DNA from: Macondimonas sp045864775
GTDB lineage: Bacteria; Pseudomonadota; Gammaproteobacteria; UBA5335
DNA: 64,000 nt
Direction: 5' to 3'
Assembly: GCA_045864775.1 (NCBI GenBank)
Contig: BTVR01000002.1
Coordinates: forward strand, 310,001 to 374,000
This document shows, piece by piece, positions 16,663 to 25,678 of the stretch. The notes below the pieces were generated by a model, which saw only the letters and a program-made list of their open reading frames with translations, did not search any database and was not told the DNA's origin. The position numbers and the translations under genes were made by a program. The number at the start of each line of letters is the position of its first letter. Position 1 is the first letter of the stretch.

Positions 16663-17573
16663 GCCGGGTCCTCTTGTTCGGGTTCGTGCCGGCCGAGGGC
16701 CACGCGGTCATGGCCGGCGAAGTCCTGATGGCTCGAGACCGCCCGATAGCTGGCAGCGCTGAGCAATTCCCGCACGGCCGGCCCTTGGTCCCAGCCATGC
16801 TCGAGGATCAGCCAGCCACCCGGCATCAGGACGTCCCGGGCGGTGTCGATGATGCGCGCCAGATCCTCGAGCCCGGTGGGGCCGGCCACCAATGCGCTGC
16901 GCGGTTCGTGGCGCAGCGCGGGCAGATGCGGATCTGTCTCCGCAAGATAGGGCGGATTGGCGACGATCAGCCCGAAGGCGCCCGGCGCCAGCGGGGCGCA
17001 CCAATCGCCCGCGACGAAGCGCATCCGGTCCATCAATCCCAATCGGCGCGCGTTGTATTCAGCGACGGCGAGCGCGGCGGCGCTGCGGTCCACCGCATGC
17101 ACCTGCCAGTCCGGCCGTGCGGCGGCCAGCGCCAGGGCGATGGCGCCGCTGCCGGTGCCGAGGTCGGCCACCTGCGGCGCTGGGATCGCCAGGGTGAGCG
17201 CGATTTCGACCAGAAGCTCGGTTTCGGGGCGCGGGATCAGGGTATCGGGGGTGACGGTCAGCGTCAGGTCATGAAAGCCGGCTTCGCCCAACACATAGGC
17301 CACGGGCTCGCCGGCCCGCCTTCGCTCGGCGAGCTGGACCAGGCGCTCGCGCTGCGGCGGTGTCAGCGCCGTCTCGCCGTGCGACCACAGCCGGTTGCGC
17401 GGCCAGCCCAGCACAAAGGCGAGCAGCCATTCAGCCTCCTGCGCGGCGGCCTGAGCGCTGCCTGCCGGCACGGCGAGCGTCTCACGCACCAGACGCAGCG
17501 CCTCGCGCGCCGGCAGCGGATCAGGCGCCGAGCGCAGCAAGCTGCTGGGCCTGATGGGCGTCCTGCAGGGCAT
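16659..17573 (-). CDS. prmC: Release factor N5-glutamine methyltransferase
   Basis: SAM-dependent enzyme that methylates the Gln of the GGQ motif in release factors. AdoMet motif I is VADLGTGSGAIALALA; the catalytic substrate motif NPPYL is present. It follows its substrate gene prfA, as usual. The start is uncertain. The ATG at 17573 has GAGG upstream but overlaps prfA by 53 bp; a TTG at 17540 gives the N-terminus closest to E. coli PrmC. The end overlaps moeB by 4 bp. Confidence 0.9.
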   Translation of the reverse strand: MPCRTPIRPSSLLRSAPDPLPAREALRLVRETLAVPAGSAQAAAQEAEWLLAFVLGWPRNRLWSHGETALTPPQRERLVQLAERRRAGEPVAYVLGEAGFHDLTLTVTPDTLIPRPETELLVEIALTLAIPAPQVADLGTGSGAIALALAAARPDWQVHAVDRSAAALAVAEYNARRLGLMDRMRFVAGDWCAPLAPGAFGLIVANPPYLAETDPHLPALRHEPRSALVAGPTGLEDLARIIDTARDVLMPGGWLILEHGWDQGPAVRELLSAASYRAVSSHQDFAGHDRVALGRHEPEQEDPA

Positions 17574-18609
17574 CGAGCACCTCGTCGAGATCGCCGTCCA
17601 TGATCGCCTCGAGCCGATAGAGCGTAAGGTTGATGCGATGATCGGTGAGACGGCCCTGCGGGAAATTGTAGGTCCGGATGCGTTCGGAACGATCACCGCT
17701 GCCGACCAGCGCGCGGCGCTGTTCGGCGGTCTGCTGCTGCTGGCTGTCGCGCGCCTGGGCGAGCAGGCGCGCTTTCAGGAGCGAGAGCGCCTTGGCGCGG
17801 TTCTTGTGCTGCGAGCGTTCATCTTGGCACTCCACCACGATGCCGCTCGGCAGATGGGTGATGCGCACGGCCGAATCGGTCTTGTTGATGTGTTGCCCGC
17901 CGGCGCCCGAGGCGCGGTAGGTGTCGATGCGCAGCTCCGCGGGATTGACCTCGAGGCCGGTGACCTCCTCGACTTCGGGCAGGACGGCCACGGTGCAGGC
18001 GGAGGTGTGGATGCGGCCTTGCGATTCGGTGGCGGGGACGCGCTGCACGCGATGGGCGCCGGATTCGAACTTGAGGCGCGAATAGACGCCCTCGCCGATG
18101 AGCCGGGCGATGATTTCCTTGAAGCCGCCGTGCTCGCCGGCGTTCTGGCTGATGATCTCCACCGGCCAGCCGCGGCGCTCGGCGTAGCGGCTGTACATGC
18201 GGAACAGATCGCCGGCGAAGATCGCTGCCTCGTCGCCGCCGGTGCCGGCGCGGATTTCCAGGAACACGTTGCTGGCATCGAAGGGATCGGGCGGCAGCAG
18301 CAGACGCTGAAGCGCGTGCTTGAGGTGGGCGAGTTCCTGCTGCGCTGCCTCGGCTTCCTCGCCGGCCAGGGCCCGCAGTTCGGGATCGCTGTCCTGACGC
18401 AGCGCTTCGGCTTCGGCCAAGCGTGTTTCAGCAGCCGCGCAGGCATGAAAGGTCGCGACCAGATCTTCCAGATGCGCGTACTCGCGGCCGAGGGCGCGCA
18501 TGCGCGTCGCATCGCCCAGCACGGCGGGTTCGCTGAGCAGCGCCGAGACTTCGCGATGGCGATAGCGCAGCCGTTCCAGCTCGGAGGCAAGGCCCGGGGT
18601 GATGTTCAT
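17521..18609 (-). CDS. prfA: Peptide chain release factor 1
   Basis: 362-aa class I release factor that terminates translation at UAA and UAG. The GGQ catalytic motif is in RASGAGGQHINKTDSAVRI, about residue 235. The codon-recognition tripeptide region and the RF-1 N-terminal helical domain (about 1-110) are intact, and the length is normal. Its ATG overlaps the hemA stop (ATGA), giving the classical hemA-prfA-prmC operon. Confidence 0.97.
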   Translation of the reverse strand: MNITPGLASELERLRYRHREVSALLSEPAVLGDATRMRALGREYAHLEDLVATFHACAAAETRLAEAEALRQDSDPELRALAGEEAEAAQQELAHLKHALQRLLLPPDPFDASNVFLEIRAGTGGDEAAIFAGDLFRMYSRYAERRGWPVEIISQNAGEHGGFKEIIARLIGEGVYSRLKFESGAHRVQRVPATESQGRIHTSACTVAVLPEVEEVTGLEVNPAELRIDTYRASGAGGQHINKTDSAVRITHLPSGIVVECQDERSQHKNRAKALSLLKARLLAQARDSQQQQTAEQRRALVGSGDRSERIRTYNFPQGRLTDHRINLTLYRLEAIMDGDLDEVLDALQDAHQAQQLAALGA

Positions 18610-19862
18610 GGCGCCGGTTCGTCCAGATCGAACAGGCGCCGGGCATCGTCGATGAGGTCCTGTCGGGACTCGTGGATGGCCTCGCGCAGGCGCTGGGTCG
18701 GCGCGTGCAGGAGGCGGTTGGTCAGCGCGCGGGAAAAGTCTTCCAGCACGGCAGCCGGATCCTCCCCACGTTCCAGCCGCTCATGGGCCTGGATGAGCGC
18801 CGCGCGGCGGGTTTGCTCGCTGCGTTCGCGCCATTGCTGCAACCAGCGGCGATGATCGTGATTGCGAAGCCACAGACTGAAACGCTCTGTTTCATCCTCG
18901 ACGATGGTCTCGGCCAGCAGGGCCTGTTCGGAGCGGATCTCGCGGTTATGCCGGCTCTCCGCTGCCAAGTCGTCGAGTGAATGGAGAAAGACATCGTCCA
19001 GCCGTGCGATGTCCGGCTCGATGTCGCGCGGCATGCCCAGATCGATCATGAGCATCGGGCGATGCTTGCGCCGACGCAGCGCCTGGCGCACCGCGGGCAG
19101 GCGAATGATCGGATCGGGGCTGGCCGTGCAGGCGATCAGAATGTCCGCTTCGGCCAGATGCACGTCCAGGTCGGTCAGACCGATGCCGAATCCCTGGACG
19201 TTCTGAGCCAGGGCGACCGCGCGGCCGACGTCGCGGTTGGCGATGATGATGCGCCCGACGCCTTGGGTATGCAGGTGCCGCGCGCACAGGGCAATCATCT
19301 GGCCAGCGCCGACCAGAACCGCGGTGTGTTCGCGAAAATCGCTGAAGATGCGCCGTGCGAGATCGGTCGCGATGGAGGCGACCGATACGGGTTGCGCGCC
19401 GATGAGCGTGTCGGTGCGCACCCGTTTGGCGGTGGCGAAACTGCAGGCAAACAGCCGGTTCAGTCCGTGGCCCACATGGCCGTTTTCCAGTGCGAGCGCG
19501 TAGGCTTGCTTGAGCTGGCCCAGGATCTGGGCCTCGCCGACGACCATCGAATCGAGCCCGGCTGCGACCCGGAGCAGGTGACGCACCACGGCATCGCCGG
19601 TCAGGCGGTACAGGCAGAGGTCGAGTTCGGCGCGCGGCATGGCCCGATCGCGGCTCAGCCAGTCGATGACCCCTACGTCATCGTCCGCCCGGAAGTAGAT
19701 CTCGGTGCGGTTGCAGGTCGACAGCAGGACGGCTTCCTCGACGGCGGCCTCGTGGCGGAGGTCTGTCAGTGCCCGCGCCAGATCCTCCGTCGAGAAGGCC
19801 ACGCGTTCCCGTACCGGCACGGCGGCGGTGGTGTGATTGAGTCCGACGCTGAAGAGGGGCAT
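18606..19862 (-). CDS. hemA: Glutamyl-tRNA reductase
   Basis: 418-aa enzyme reducing glutamyl-tRNA(Glu) to glutamate 1-semialdehyde, the first step of C5 tetrapyrrole synthesis. The catalytic Cys50 is in STCNRTE. The NADPH-binding Rossmann segment is AVLVGAGQMIALCARHL. The C-terminal dimerisation helix ends in DLDEPAP. The start MPLFSVGLNHTTAAVPVRER matches the family; a long in-frame extension upstream is not plausible. It is divergent from the lipoprotein gene at 20006. Confidence 0.95.
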   Translation of the reverse strand: MPLFSVGLNHTTAAVPVRERVAFSTEDLARALTDLRHEAAVEEAVLLSTCNRTEIYFRADDDVGVIDWLSRDRAMPRAELDLCLYRLTGDAVVRHLLRVAAGLDSMVVGEAQILGQLKQAYALALENGHVGHGLNRLFACSFATAKRVRTDTLIGAQPVSVASIATDLARRIFSDFREHTAVLVGAGQMIALCARHLHTQGVGRIIIANRDVGRAVALAQNVQGFGIGLTDLDVHLAEADILIACTASPDPIIRLPAVRQALRRRKHRPMLMIDLGMPRDIEPDIARLDDVFLHSLDDLAAESRHNREIRSEQALLAETIVEDETERFSLWLRNHDHRRWLQQWRERSEQTRRAALIQAHERLERGEDPAAVLEDFSRALTNRLLHAPTQRLREAIHESRQDLIDDARRLFDLDEPAP

Positions 19863-20005
19863 TGCGGGGCGCGAGGCGAACGAGAGCTGCGATTCTGCGT
19901 CAAACGGTCGTCGCAAGACAAGAATCGGGTCGGTGGCGCCGTCGCTTGCCACCACGCTATAGTCCATCGCTTTGTTGATGTGACGGGTATGAGGCGGCTG
20001 TTCGC

Positions 20006-21718
20006 GTGAACCTTTCTGGCTGGCCCCGCTACGCGGGATTTGCATTGCTGCCCCTACTCTGCGCCTGCGTTCCCACCACACAGGTTCGGGAGCGGTCCGC
20101 AGCGGCAGCCCCCCGTCCAACCCCTGATCTGGCCGAGCAGAGCCCGACCTACTGGGCGCTGGCGGGCGAGCGCCTGCTGCGGGAGAACAATCCGGCGGAG
20201 GCCGCACGTGCCTATGCCCGCGCAGCAGCGCTCACGGACGAGGTGGACTTGCTGCAGCGAGGCGCTCAGGCGGCTCTGGCGGCGGGCGATCTGACGCTCG
20301 CGGCCGAACTGGCCGATCGCTGGCACCGGCAGGATCCGGCGGCCCTGCCGCCCCTCCAGATACAATTCACCGCAGCGGTGACCGCCGGCGATCTCGCTGC
20401 AGCCGGCGGCGTATTGGCTCAGCTGGTTGCGGCGCAACCCGATGGCGAGGCGGAAGCGCTGCTGGATTTACCCGCGGTGCTCGCCGAAGAGGTGCGCAAT
20501 CGACCGGAACGACTTGCGCTGCTCGATGCCGTGGCCCGGCAGTACGCCGGATGGGCTGAGTTCCACTACGCCGACGCGCGGCTCGCCTTGATCGCCGGTG
20601 ACGTCGATCGGGCCCAGCGTTCGATCGCGCGCACGCGCGAGCTGGCGCCGAACTGGTATCAGGCACAGGCATTGGCCGCGCAGGTACAGATTCGCCAAGG
20701 CAACACCGAGGCCGGGCTGGCGCAGTTGCGCGCCGTCGTTCGCAAGCATGGGGACGATCAGGCGCTGCGACTGGATGAGGCGCGCGTCCTGTTGCAATTG
20801 GATCGACCCGAGGAGGCCACGCAATCGTTCGAGGCGATTTTGAAGGCGACCCCAGACCAGCCGGAGGCGCTCTACGCGCTGGGCCTGCTGAAAATGCAGG
20901 AGGGCGACGATGATGCTGCCTTCGACTATCTGTCGCGACTCGCGGCAAGCGGTAATCGATCCACCGATGCCTATTACTATCTCGGGGTGCTCGAGCGCCG
21001 CCGCGGCAGGCCGCAAAACGCGCTGCAGTGGCTGTCGCAGGTGGGCGGCGGCAGCCATGTGATCCAGGCACAATTGCTGATCGCCGAGACGCTGGGCGAT
21101 TTGGGTCGCATCGAGGCGGGTCGGGCGCATCTGGCCCAGTTGCGCGAGCGCAACCCGAGCCTCGCGCCCGCGCTGTATCAAGGGGAAGGTGAATGGCTGT
21201 ATCGAGCCGGGGTTCCCGATCAGTCGGCGGCGATTTTCACCGAAGCACTGAACCGCTACCCGGACAACCGCGATTTTCGGTATTGGCGCTCGCTCGCGGC
21301 GGAGCAGGCCGGCAATCTGGATGTGGCCGAGGCCGATCTGCGCGCGCTGATCACGAGCAAACCCGACGATGGGCTGGTCCTCAACGCCTTGGGCTATTTC
21401 CTGGCGGTTCATACCGATCGGCTGCAGGAAGCCGAGGATCTCGTTCGGCGCGCACTGGCCAGCGATCCCGAAAACCCGGCGATGCTCGACAGTCTGGGCT
21501 GGGTCTACTTCCGTCAGGGCGATCTGGATGCCGCGGATCGCTATCTCGTCCAAGCCTATGAACGGCTGAATGATCCCGAGGTGGCGGCGCACCTGGGCGA
21601 ACTGCGTTGGCGCCAGGGAAGGCGCGGCGAGGCGCGGCAAATCTGGCAGAAGGCTCGCGAGGCATTCCCGGACCATCCGGTGCTTCGGCAAACCTTGCGG
21701 CGCTATGGTGAAGAATGA
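20006..21718 (+). CDS. Tetratricopeptide-repeat lipoprotein
   Basis: 570-aa TPR protein with a signal peptide and lipobox LCAC (acylated Cys21), probably outer-membrane anchored facing the periplasm. Many TPR units run through the protein (for example APNWYQAQALAAQVQIRQGNTEAGLAQL; PENPAMLDSLGWVYFRQGDLDAADRY). It corresponds to the large TPR protein that precedes lolB in many gammaproteobacteria. Function is not established; an envelope assembly or scaffold role is inferred. The last 14 bp overlap lolB. Confidence 0.88.
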   Translation: MNLSGWPRYAGFALLPLLCACVPTTQVRERSAAAAPRPTPDLAEQSPTYWALAGERLLRENNPAEAARAYARAAALTDEVDLLQRGAQAALAAGDLTLAAELADRWHRQDPAALPPLQIQFTAAVTAGDLAAAGGVLAQLVAAQPDGEAEALLDLPAVLAEEVRNRPERLALLDAVARQYAGWAEFHYADARLALIAGDVDRAQRSIARTRELAPNWYQAQALAAQVQIRQGNTEAGLAQLRAVVRKHGDDQALRLDEARVLLQLDRPEEATQSFEAILKATPDQPEALYALGLLKMQEGDDDAAFDYLSRLAASGNRSTDAYYYLGVLERRRGRPQNALQWLSQVGGGSHVIQAQLLIAETLGDLGRIEAGRAHLAQLRERNPSLAPALYQGEGEWLYRAGVPDQSAAIFTEALNRYPDNRDFRYWRSLAAEQAGNLDVAEADLRALITSKPDDGLVLNALGYFLAVHTDRLQEAEDLVRRALASDPENPAMLDSLGWVYFRQGDLDAADRYLVQAYERLNDPEVAAHLGELRWRQGRRGEARQIWQKAREAFPDHPVLRQTLRRYGEE

Positions 21719-22346
21719 GGCGGCTCGCCTACTGCGGCTGCTTCTCGGCGTGGCGGCCGTGCTCCTTGTCGGCTGTGCGCCGCTTGCGCCCCGAAAGGCG
21801 CCCGCTCCGTCGCCTGCGGACGCCGCGAGCCAAGCCTTGGCTTGCGTACAGGACTGGAGCTTGCAGGGACGGCTGGCGTTTCGCGTCCCCGATCAATCGG
21901 GCAGCTTCCGGTTGCGCTGGGAGCAGCATGGCGCCGCTTACCGCCTGAATGCCGAGGGGCCGCTTGGCGCCGGCGGTGCCCGTATCGAGGGCGATGAGGC
22001 AAGCGTGGTCGTGGAGGCGCGGGGCGAACGGCGTGACTATCAGGCCGCGCCGGAGGCGGTGCTGGCCGCCGTTCTCGGCTACCCCTTGCCGGTGCGCTCG
22101 CTGCGTTATTGGGCGTTGGGCGTGCCCGACCCGACAGCCGGCCCCGCGCAATGGCGCGTACAGTCGGATCAACGCGTGCTCGAACAGGCGGGCTGGATGG
22201 TTCGGTATGAGGCCATGGATCATGCGGCTGGCCCCATTCCCTTGCCCTCCCGGTTGCGCCTCGAGCAGGATGCGAGCACGGTGCGCCTGCTGATCGAACG
22301 CTGGGAGCTTGATCCGGCGCAACTGTGCCGCGAGCCGGCGCGATGA
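21705..22346 (+). CDS. lolB: Outer-membrane lipoprotein receptor LolB
   Basis: 213-aa lipoprotein that accepts lipoproteins from LolA and inserts them in the outer membrane. The signal peptide ends in the lipobox LVGC (Cys24). The LolB β-barrel signature WSLQGRLAFRVPDQSGSFRLRWEQ and the PLPVRSLRYWALG region are present. It lies between the TPR lipoprotein and ispE, with overlaps of 14 and 4 bp, as in most gammaproteobacteria. Confidence 0.93.
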   Translation: MVKNEAARLLRLLLGVAAVLLVGCAPLAPRKAPAPSPADAASQALACVQDWSLQGRLAFRVPDQSGSFRLRWEQHGAAYRLNAEGPLGAGGARIEGDEASVVVEARGERRDYQAAPEAVLAAVLGYPLPVRSLRYWALGVPDPTAGPAQWRVQSDQRVLEQAGWMVRYEAMDHAAGPIPLPSRLRLEQDASTVRLLIERWELDPAQLCREPAR

Positions 22347-23209
22347 GCATGACGTGCTGGCCGGCGCCGGCCAAGCTGAATCTGTTTCTGCATGTGCTGG
22401 GGCGTCGGGCGGACGGCTATCATGAACTGCAGACGCTGTTCCAGTTCGTCGATTTTGCCGACGAAATCCTGCTCGAGCCCACCACGGATGGCACGATCCT
22501 CCTTCTGAAAGGGGCGTCAGGCGTCGCAGCCGGCCAGGATCTCGCCGAACGCGCGGCGCGCCTGCTGCAATCGCGCGCCCGTGTTCGTGCCGGGGCGAAG
22601 ATTGCCGTACGTAAACGGATTCCCCAAGGGGCAGGGCTGGGCGGTGGCAGCTCGGATGCTGCAACCGTACTGGTCGCGCTCAACCATCTCTGGCAGACGG
22701 GACTCTCCCTGGACGATCTGGCCGAGCTAGGCTTGACGCTGGGGGCGGACGTGCCGGTCTTCGTGCGGGGCCATGCGGCATGGGCAGAAGGGGTCGGCGA
22801 ACGACTCGTTCCCGTGGACATCGCCGAGCCATGGTATGTGATCACTTGGCCCGACGTGCTCGTTTCGACCGCGCGGGTGTTTGAAGCGCCTGATTTGACA
22901 AGAAACACGCCGCGCATGACAATGGCCGACTTTCTCGACGGGGCGGGTCGCAACGATTGCGAGCCCGTGGTGCGCCGCCTGTACCCGGCGGTGGCGCAGC
23001 GGATGGACTGGGTCGGTCGATATGCGCAGGCGCGTCTCACCGGCACCGGCGGCGCGGTTTTTGCGGCCTTCGAGAACGCCGAAGCCGCTCATGCGGTGCT
23101 CAGCCAGCGGCCGGCGGGCTGTGCCGGCGTGGTGGCGCGGGGGCGCAATCGCTCACCCTTGCACGAGAGGCTCGCCGCGGCAACGACCGCGAGAGCGCAA
23201 CCGGTTTGA
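22343..23209 (+). CDS. ispE: 4-diphosphocytidyl-2-C-methyl-D-erythritol kinase
   Basis: 288-aa GHMP kinase of the MEP isoprenoid pathway that phosphorylates the 2-hydroxyl of CDP-ME. Motif 1 is PAPAKLNLFLHV with GRRADGYHEL; the ATP-binding loop is IPQGAGLGGGSSDAA; the C-terminal GTGGAVFAAF is present. The ATG overlaps the lolB stop (ATGA). It is followed 10 bp later by tRNA-Gln. Confidence 0.95.
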   Translation: MSMTCWPAPAKLNLFLHVLGRRADGYHELQTLFQFVDFADEILLEPTTDGTILLLKGASGVAAGQDLAERAARLLQSRARVRAGAKIAVRKRIPQGAGLGGGSSDAATVLVALNHLWQTGLSLDDLAELGLTLGADVPVFVRGHAAWAEGVGERLVPVDIAEPWYVITWPDVLVSTARVFEAPDLTRNTPRMTMADFLDGAGRNDCEPVVRRLYPAVAQRMDWVGRYAQARLTGTGGAVFAAFENAEAAHAVLSQRPAGCAGVVARGRNRSPLHERLAAATTARAQPV

Positions 23210-23219
23210 TGGAGTTTAC

Positions 23220-23294
23220 TGGGGCGTAGCCAAGCGGTAAGGCACGGGGTTTTGATCCCCGCATTCCTAGGTTCGAATCCTGGCGCCCCAGCCA
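23220..23294 (+). tRNA. tRNA-Gln (TTG anticodon)
   Basis: The acceptor stem TGGGGCG (23220-23226) pairs with CGCCCCA (23284-23290). The anticodon arm CGGGG-TTTTGAT-CCCCG carries anticodon TTG at 23252-23254. The T-arm is TAGGTTCGAATCCTG. The discriminator is G at 23291 and CCA is encoded (23292-23294). ispE-tRNA-Gln-prs is a common gammaproteobacterial order. Confidence 0.96.
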
Positions 23295-23394
23295 GTTGTC
23301 ATGATCCCTCGCGCATGCCGGGGGATTGCTGCCCCACATGGGAATGACGATGACATTCGAAGGGCAAGGTCCAGGCCTCGACGGCGGCAGATTC

Positions 23395-24333
23395 ATGGTC
23401 TTCTCGGGCACGGCGAACCGGCCCTTGGCGCAGGCCATTGCCAATCACCTCATGGTCCCGCTGGGCAAGGCCGCCGTCGGCCGCTTCAGCGATGGCGAGG
23501 TCACGGTCGAAATCGAGGACAACGTCCGTGGCCGCGACATCTTCCTGATCCAGACCACCAGCGCGCCCACCAACGATCACGTGATGGAAATGCTCATCAT
23601 GACCGATGCGCTGCGTCGCGCGTCGGCCCGCAAGGTGATCGCTGTGGTGCCCTACTTCGGTTACGCGCGCCAGGATCGGCGCGTGCGCTCGGCCCGTGTG
23701 CCCATCACGGCCAAGCTGATCGCCAACATGATGGTCTCGGCGGGCATCCGGCATCTGCTCACGGTCGATCTGCATGCCGACCAGATCCAGGGTTTTTTCG
23801 ACATTCCGGTGGACAACGTCTACGCCTCGCCCATCCTCCTGGGCGACATCTGGCAGCAGCGCCAGGACCGCAAGCTGATCGTGGTGTCCCCGGACGTCGG
23901 CGGCGTGGTGCGCGCGCGGGCGATCGCCAAGCGGCTCGACGACACGGATCTGGCCATCATCGACAAGCGCCGGGCGCGGGCCAATGAATCCCAGGTCATG
24001 CACATCATCGGCAATGTGCAGGACAAGTTCTGCGTGCTGGTCGACGACATCGTCGACACCGCCGGTACCCTCTGCCAGGCCGCGGCAGCGCTCAAGCAGC
24101 AGGGGGCGGCTCAGGTCGTCGCCTATGCGACGCATGCGGTGCTGTCGGGTCCTGCGATCGAGCGGATCGAGTCCTCGGTGCTCGATGAATTGGTGGTGAC
24201 CGATACCATCCCGCTCACCGATGCCGCAGACCGTTGCGCCAAGATCCGCCAAGTGAGCGTGGCGCAAGTCCTGGCCGAAACGATCCGTCGCATCGCAAGC
24301 GACGAATCGGTGAGTTCGCTCTATATCGATTGA
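23395..24333 (+). CDS. prs: Ribose-phosphate pyrophosphokinase
   Basis: 312-aa PRPP synthase (ribose 5-phosphate + ATP to PRPP + AMP), supplying nucleotide, His and Trp synthesis. The catalytic flexible loop lies in YGYARQDRR-type FGYARQDRRV, the metal site is DLHADQIQGFF, and the PRPP loop is VLVDDIVDTAGTL. The start MVFSGTANRPLAQAIA corresponds to E. coli Prs and gives the normal length. In-frame ATGs upstream at 23350 and 23344 are possible. Confidence 0.95.
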   Translation: MVFSGTANRPLAQAIANHLMVPLGKAAVGRFSDGEVTVEIEDNVRGRDIFLIQTTSAPTNDHVMEMLIMTDALRRASARKVIAVVPYFGYARQDRRVRSARVPITAKLIANMMVSAGIRHLLTVDLHADQIQGFFDIPVDNVYASPILLGDIWQQRQDRKLIVVSPDVGGVVRARAIAKRLDDTDLAIIDKRRARANESQVMHIIGNVQDKFCVLVDDIVDTAGTLCQAAAALKQQGAAQVVAYATHAVLSGPAIERIESSVLDELVVTDTIPLTDAADRCAKIRQVSVAQVLAETIRRIASDESVSSLYID

Positions 24334-24424
24334 AGAGTACGAGGCGGCGATCCAGCCGTCTTCTGGTGTCCGCCGTGGTCGCGCGGGGGGCAGATTGACC
24401 GCAAGGTCGTTTGGAGTAATGGAA

Positions 24425-25039
24425 ATGAGTGTCGAAACCTTCAAAGTAACGGCCACGAGCCGGTCGGACGCGGGGAAAGGTGCGAGCCGCCGCCTGCGTC
24501 GGCAGGGCGACGTGCCGGGTATCGTCTACGGCGGAGATCAGCCGCCCCAGGCGATCAACCTCAGCAACAATGAAATGATGAAGCATCTGGAGCACGAGGC
24601 GTTTTATTCGCACGTCCTGGAGCTGGAGGTAGACGGCGTGGCGCAGAACGTCATCCTGAAAGCCCTGCAGCGCCACGTCTACCGCGCCGGCATTCTCCAG
24701 CACGTCGACTTCCAGCGTGTGGTCGCCGGTCAGGCACTGCATGTGCATGTGCCGCTGCATTTCGTCGGCGACGGGGCTTCGGTTGGCGCCAAGCGCGGCG
24801 GTGTGATCTCGCATTTGCTCAATGAAGTCGAGGTGATCTGTTTGCCCAAGGATCTGCCCGAGTTCATCGAGGTGGACGTGAGTGGTCTGAACATCGGCGA
24901 GAGTCTCCATCTGTCCGATCTGGCGCTGCCTGGATCCGTGCGTCTCGCTTCCCTTAGCCACGGGGAATCCGGTGATCTTGCCGTGGTGACCGTGGTGCCG
25001 CCGAAGGTCGAGCCGACCGAAACACCTGAAGCGGGTTGA
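24425..25039 (+). CDS. rplY: 50S ribosomal protein L25 (Ctc-type long form)
   Basis: 204-aa L25/TL5/CTC protein that binds 5S rRNA. It has the N-terminal L25 domain (about 1-95) plus the C-terminal β domain of the long form. The ATG at 24425 is preferred because GGAG lies 9 nt upstream; an ATG at 24419 is too close to it. It lies between prs and pth, the conserved order. Confidence 0.93.
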   Translation: MSVETFKVTATSRSDAGKGASRRLRRQGDVPGIVYGGDQPPQAINLSNNEMMKHLEHEAFYSHVLELEVDGVAQNVILKALQRHVYRAGILQHVDFQRVVAGQALHVHVPLHFVGDGASVGAKRGGVISHLLNEVEVICLPKDLPEFIEVDVSGLNIGESLHLSDLALPGSVRLASLSHGESGDLAVVTVVPPKVEPTETPEAG

Positions 25040-25041
25040 GC

Positions 25042-25662
25042 ATGGGGCGGGGTTCCGCAGCGAGTGCCCCGCCGCCTCCCCAGGCCGTGATCGGCCTGGG
25101 AAATCCCGGCGCCGAGTATGACCAGACACGGCACAACGCCGGTTTCTGGTGGGTCAACCTGCTGGCTGATCGGGCCGGCGTCCGCCTCAGGCCCGACGCG
25201 CGGCTCAAGGGTGATCTGGGCCGGTTGGAACTGCCCGGTGCGTCGGTCTGGCTGTTTAAACCCCGTACGTTCATGAATCACAGCGGTCAGGCGGTGGAGG
25301 CATTCGCTTCCTATTACCGCTTGGAGCCCGGCGCGTTGCTCGTTGCCCACGACGAGCTGGACCTGCCGGTCGGAACGGTGCGCCTGAAGCAGGGCGGTGG
25401 TCATGGCGGACACAATGGACTGCGCGACATCATCGCGCGGCTGGGGGGCGATTTCACACGGCTGCGTATCGGTATCGGACACCCGGGGCATCGCGATCAG
25501 GTGGTGAGCTATGTGCTGCATCCGCCCGGACGCGAGGAGCGCGGCCAGATCGATGAGGCACTGACCTGTGCGGCGGCCGTATTCCCGGACATGCTGAGCG
25601 GCCGGATGGCGTGGGCGATGCAGACGCTCAACACCGCTCGTGCATCTCTACCGCATCCTTGA
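25042..25662 (+). CDS. pth: Peptidyl-tRNA hydrolase
   Basis: 206-aa enzyme releasing tRNA from prematurely dropped peptidyl-tRNA. The catalytic His is in DQTRHNAGF, with GLGNPG, FMNHSG and the GGGHGGHNGLRDI signature. It starts 2 bp after the rplY stop and is followed 16 bp later by ychF. Confidence 0.95.
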   Translation: MGRGSAASAPPPPQAVIGLGNPGAEYDQTRHNAGFWWVNLLADRAGVRLRPDARLKGDLGRLELPGASVWLFKPRTFMNHSGQAVEAFASYYRLEPGALLVAHDELDLPVGTVRLKQGGGHGGHNGLRDIIARLGGDFTRLRIGIGHPGHRDQVVSYVLHPPGREERGQIDEALTCAAAVFPDMLSGRMAWAMQTLNTARASLPHP

Positions 25663-25678
25663 GGCAAGCGAAAAGATT

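Noticed and set aside
23326..24333. Longer prs start at 23326
   Set aside because: It adds residues absent from Prs proteins; the ATG at 23395 matches the family N-terminus and length.
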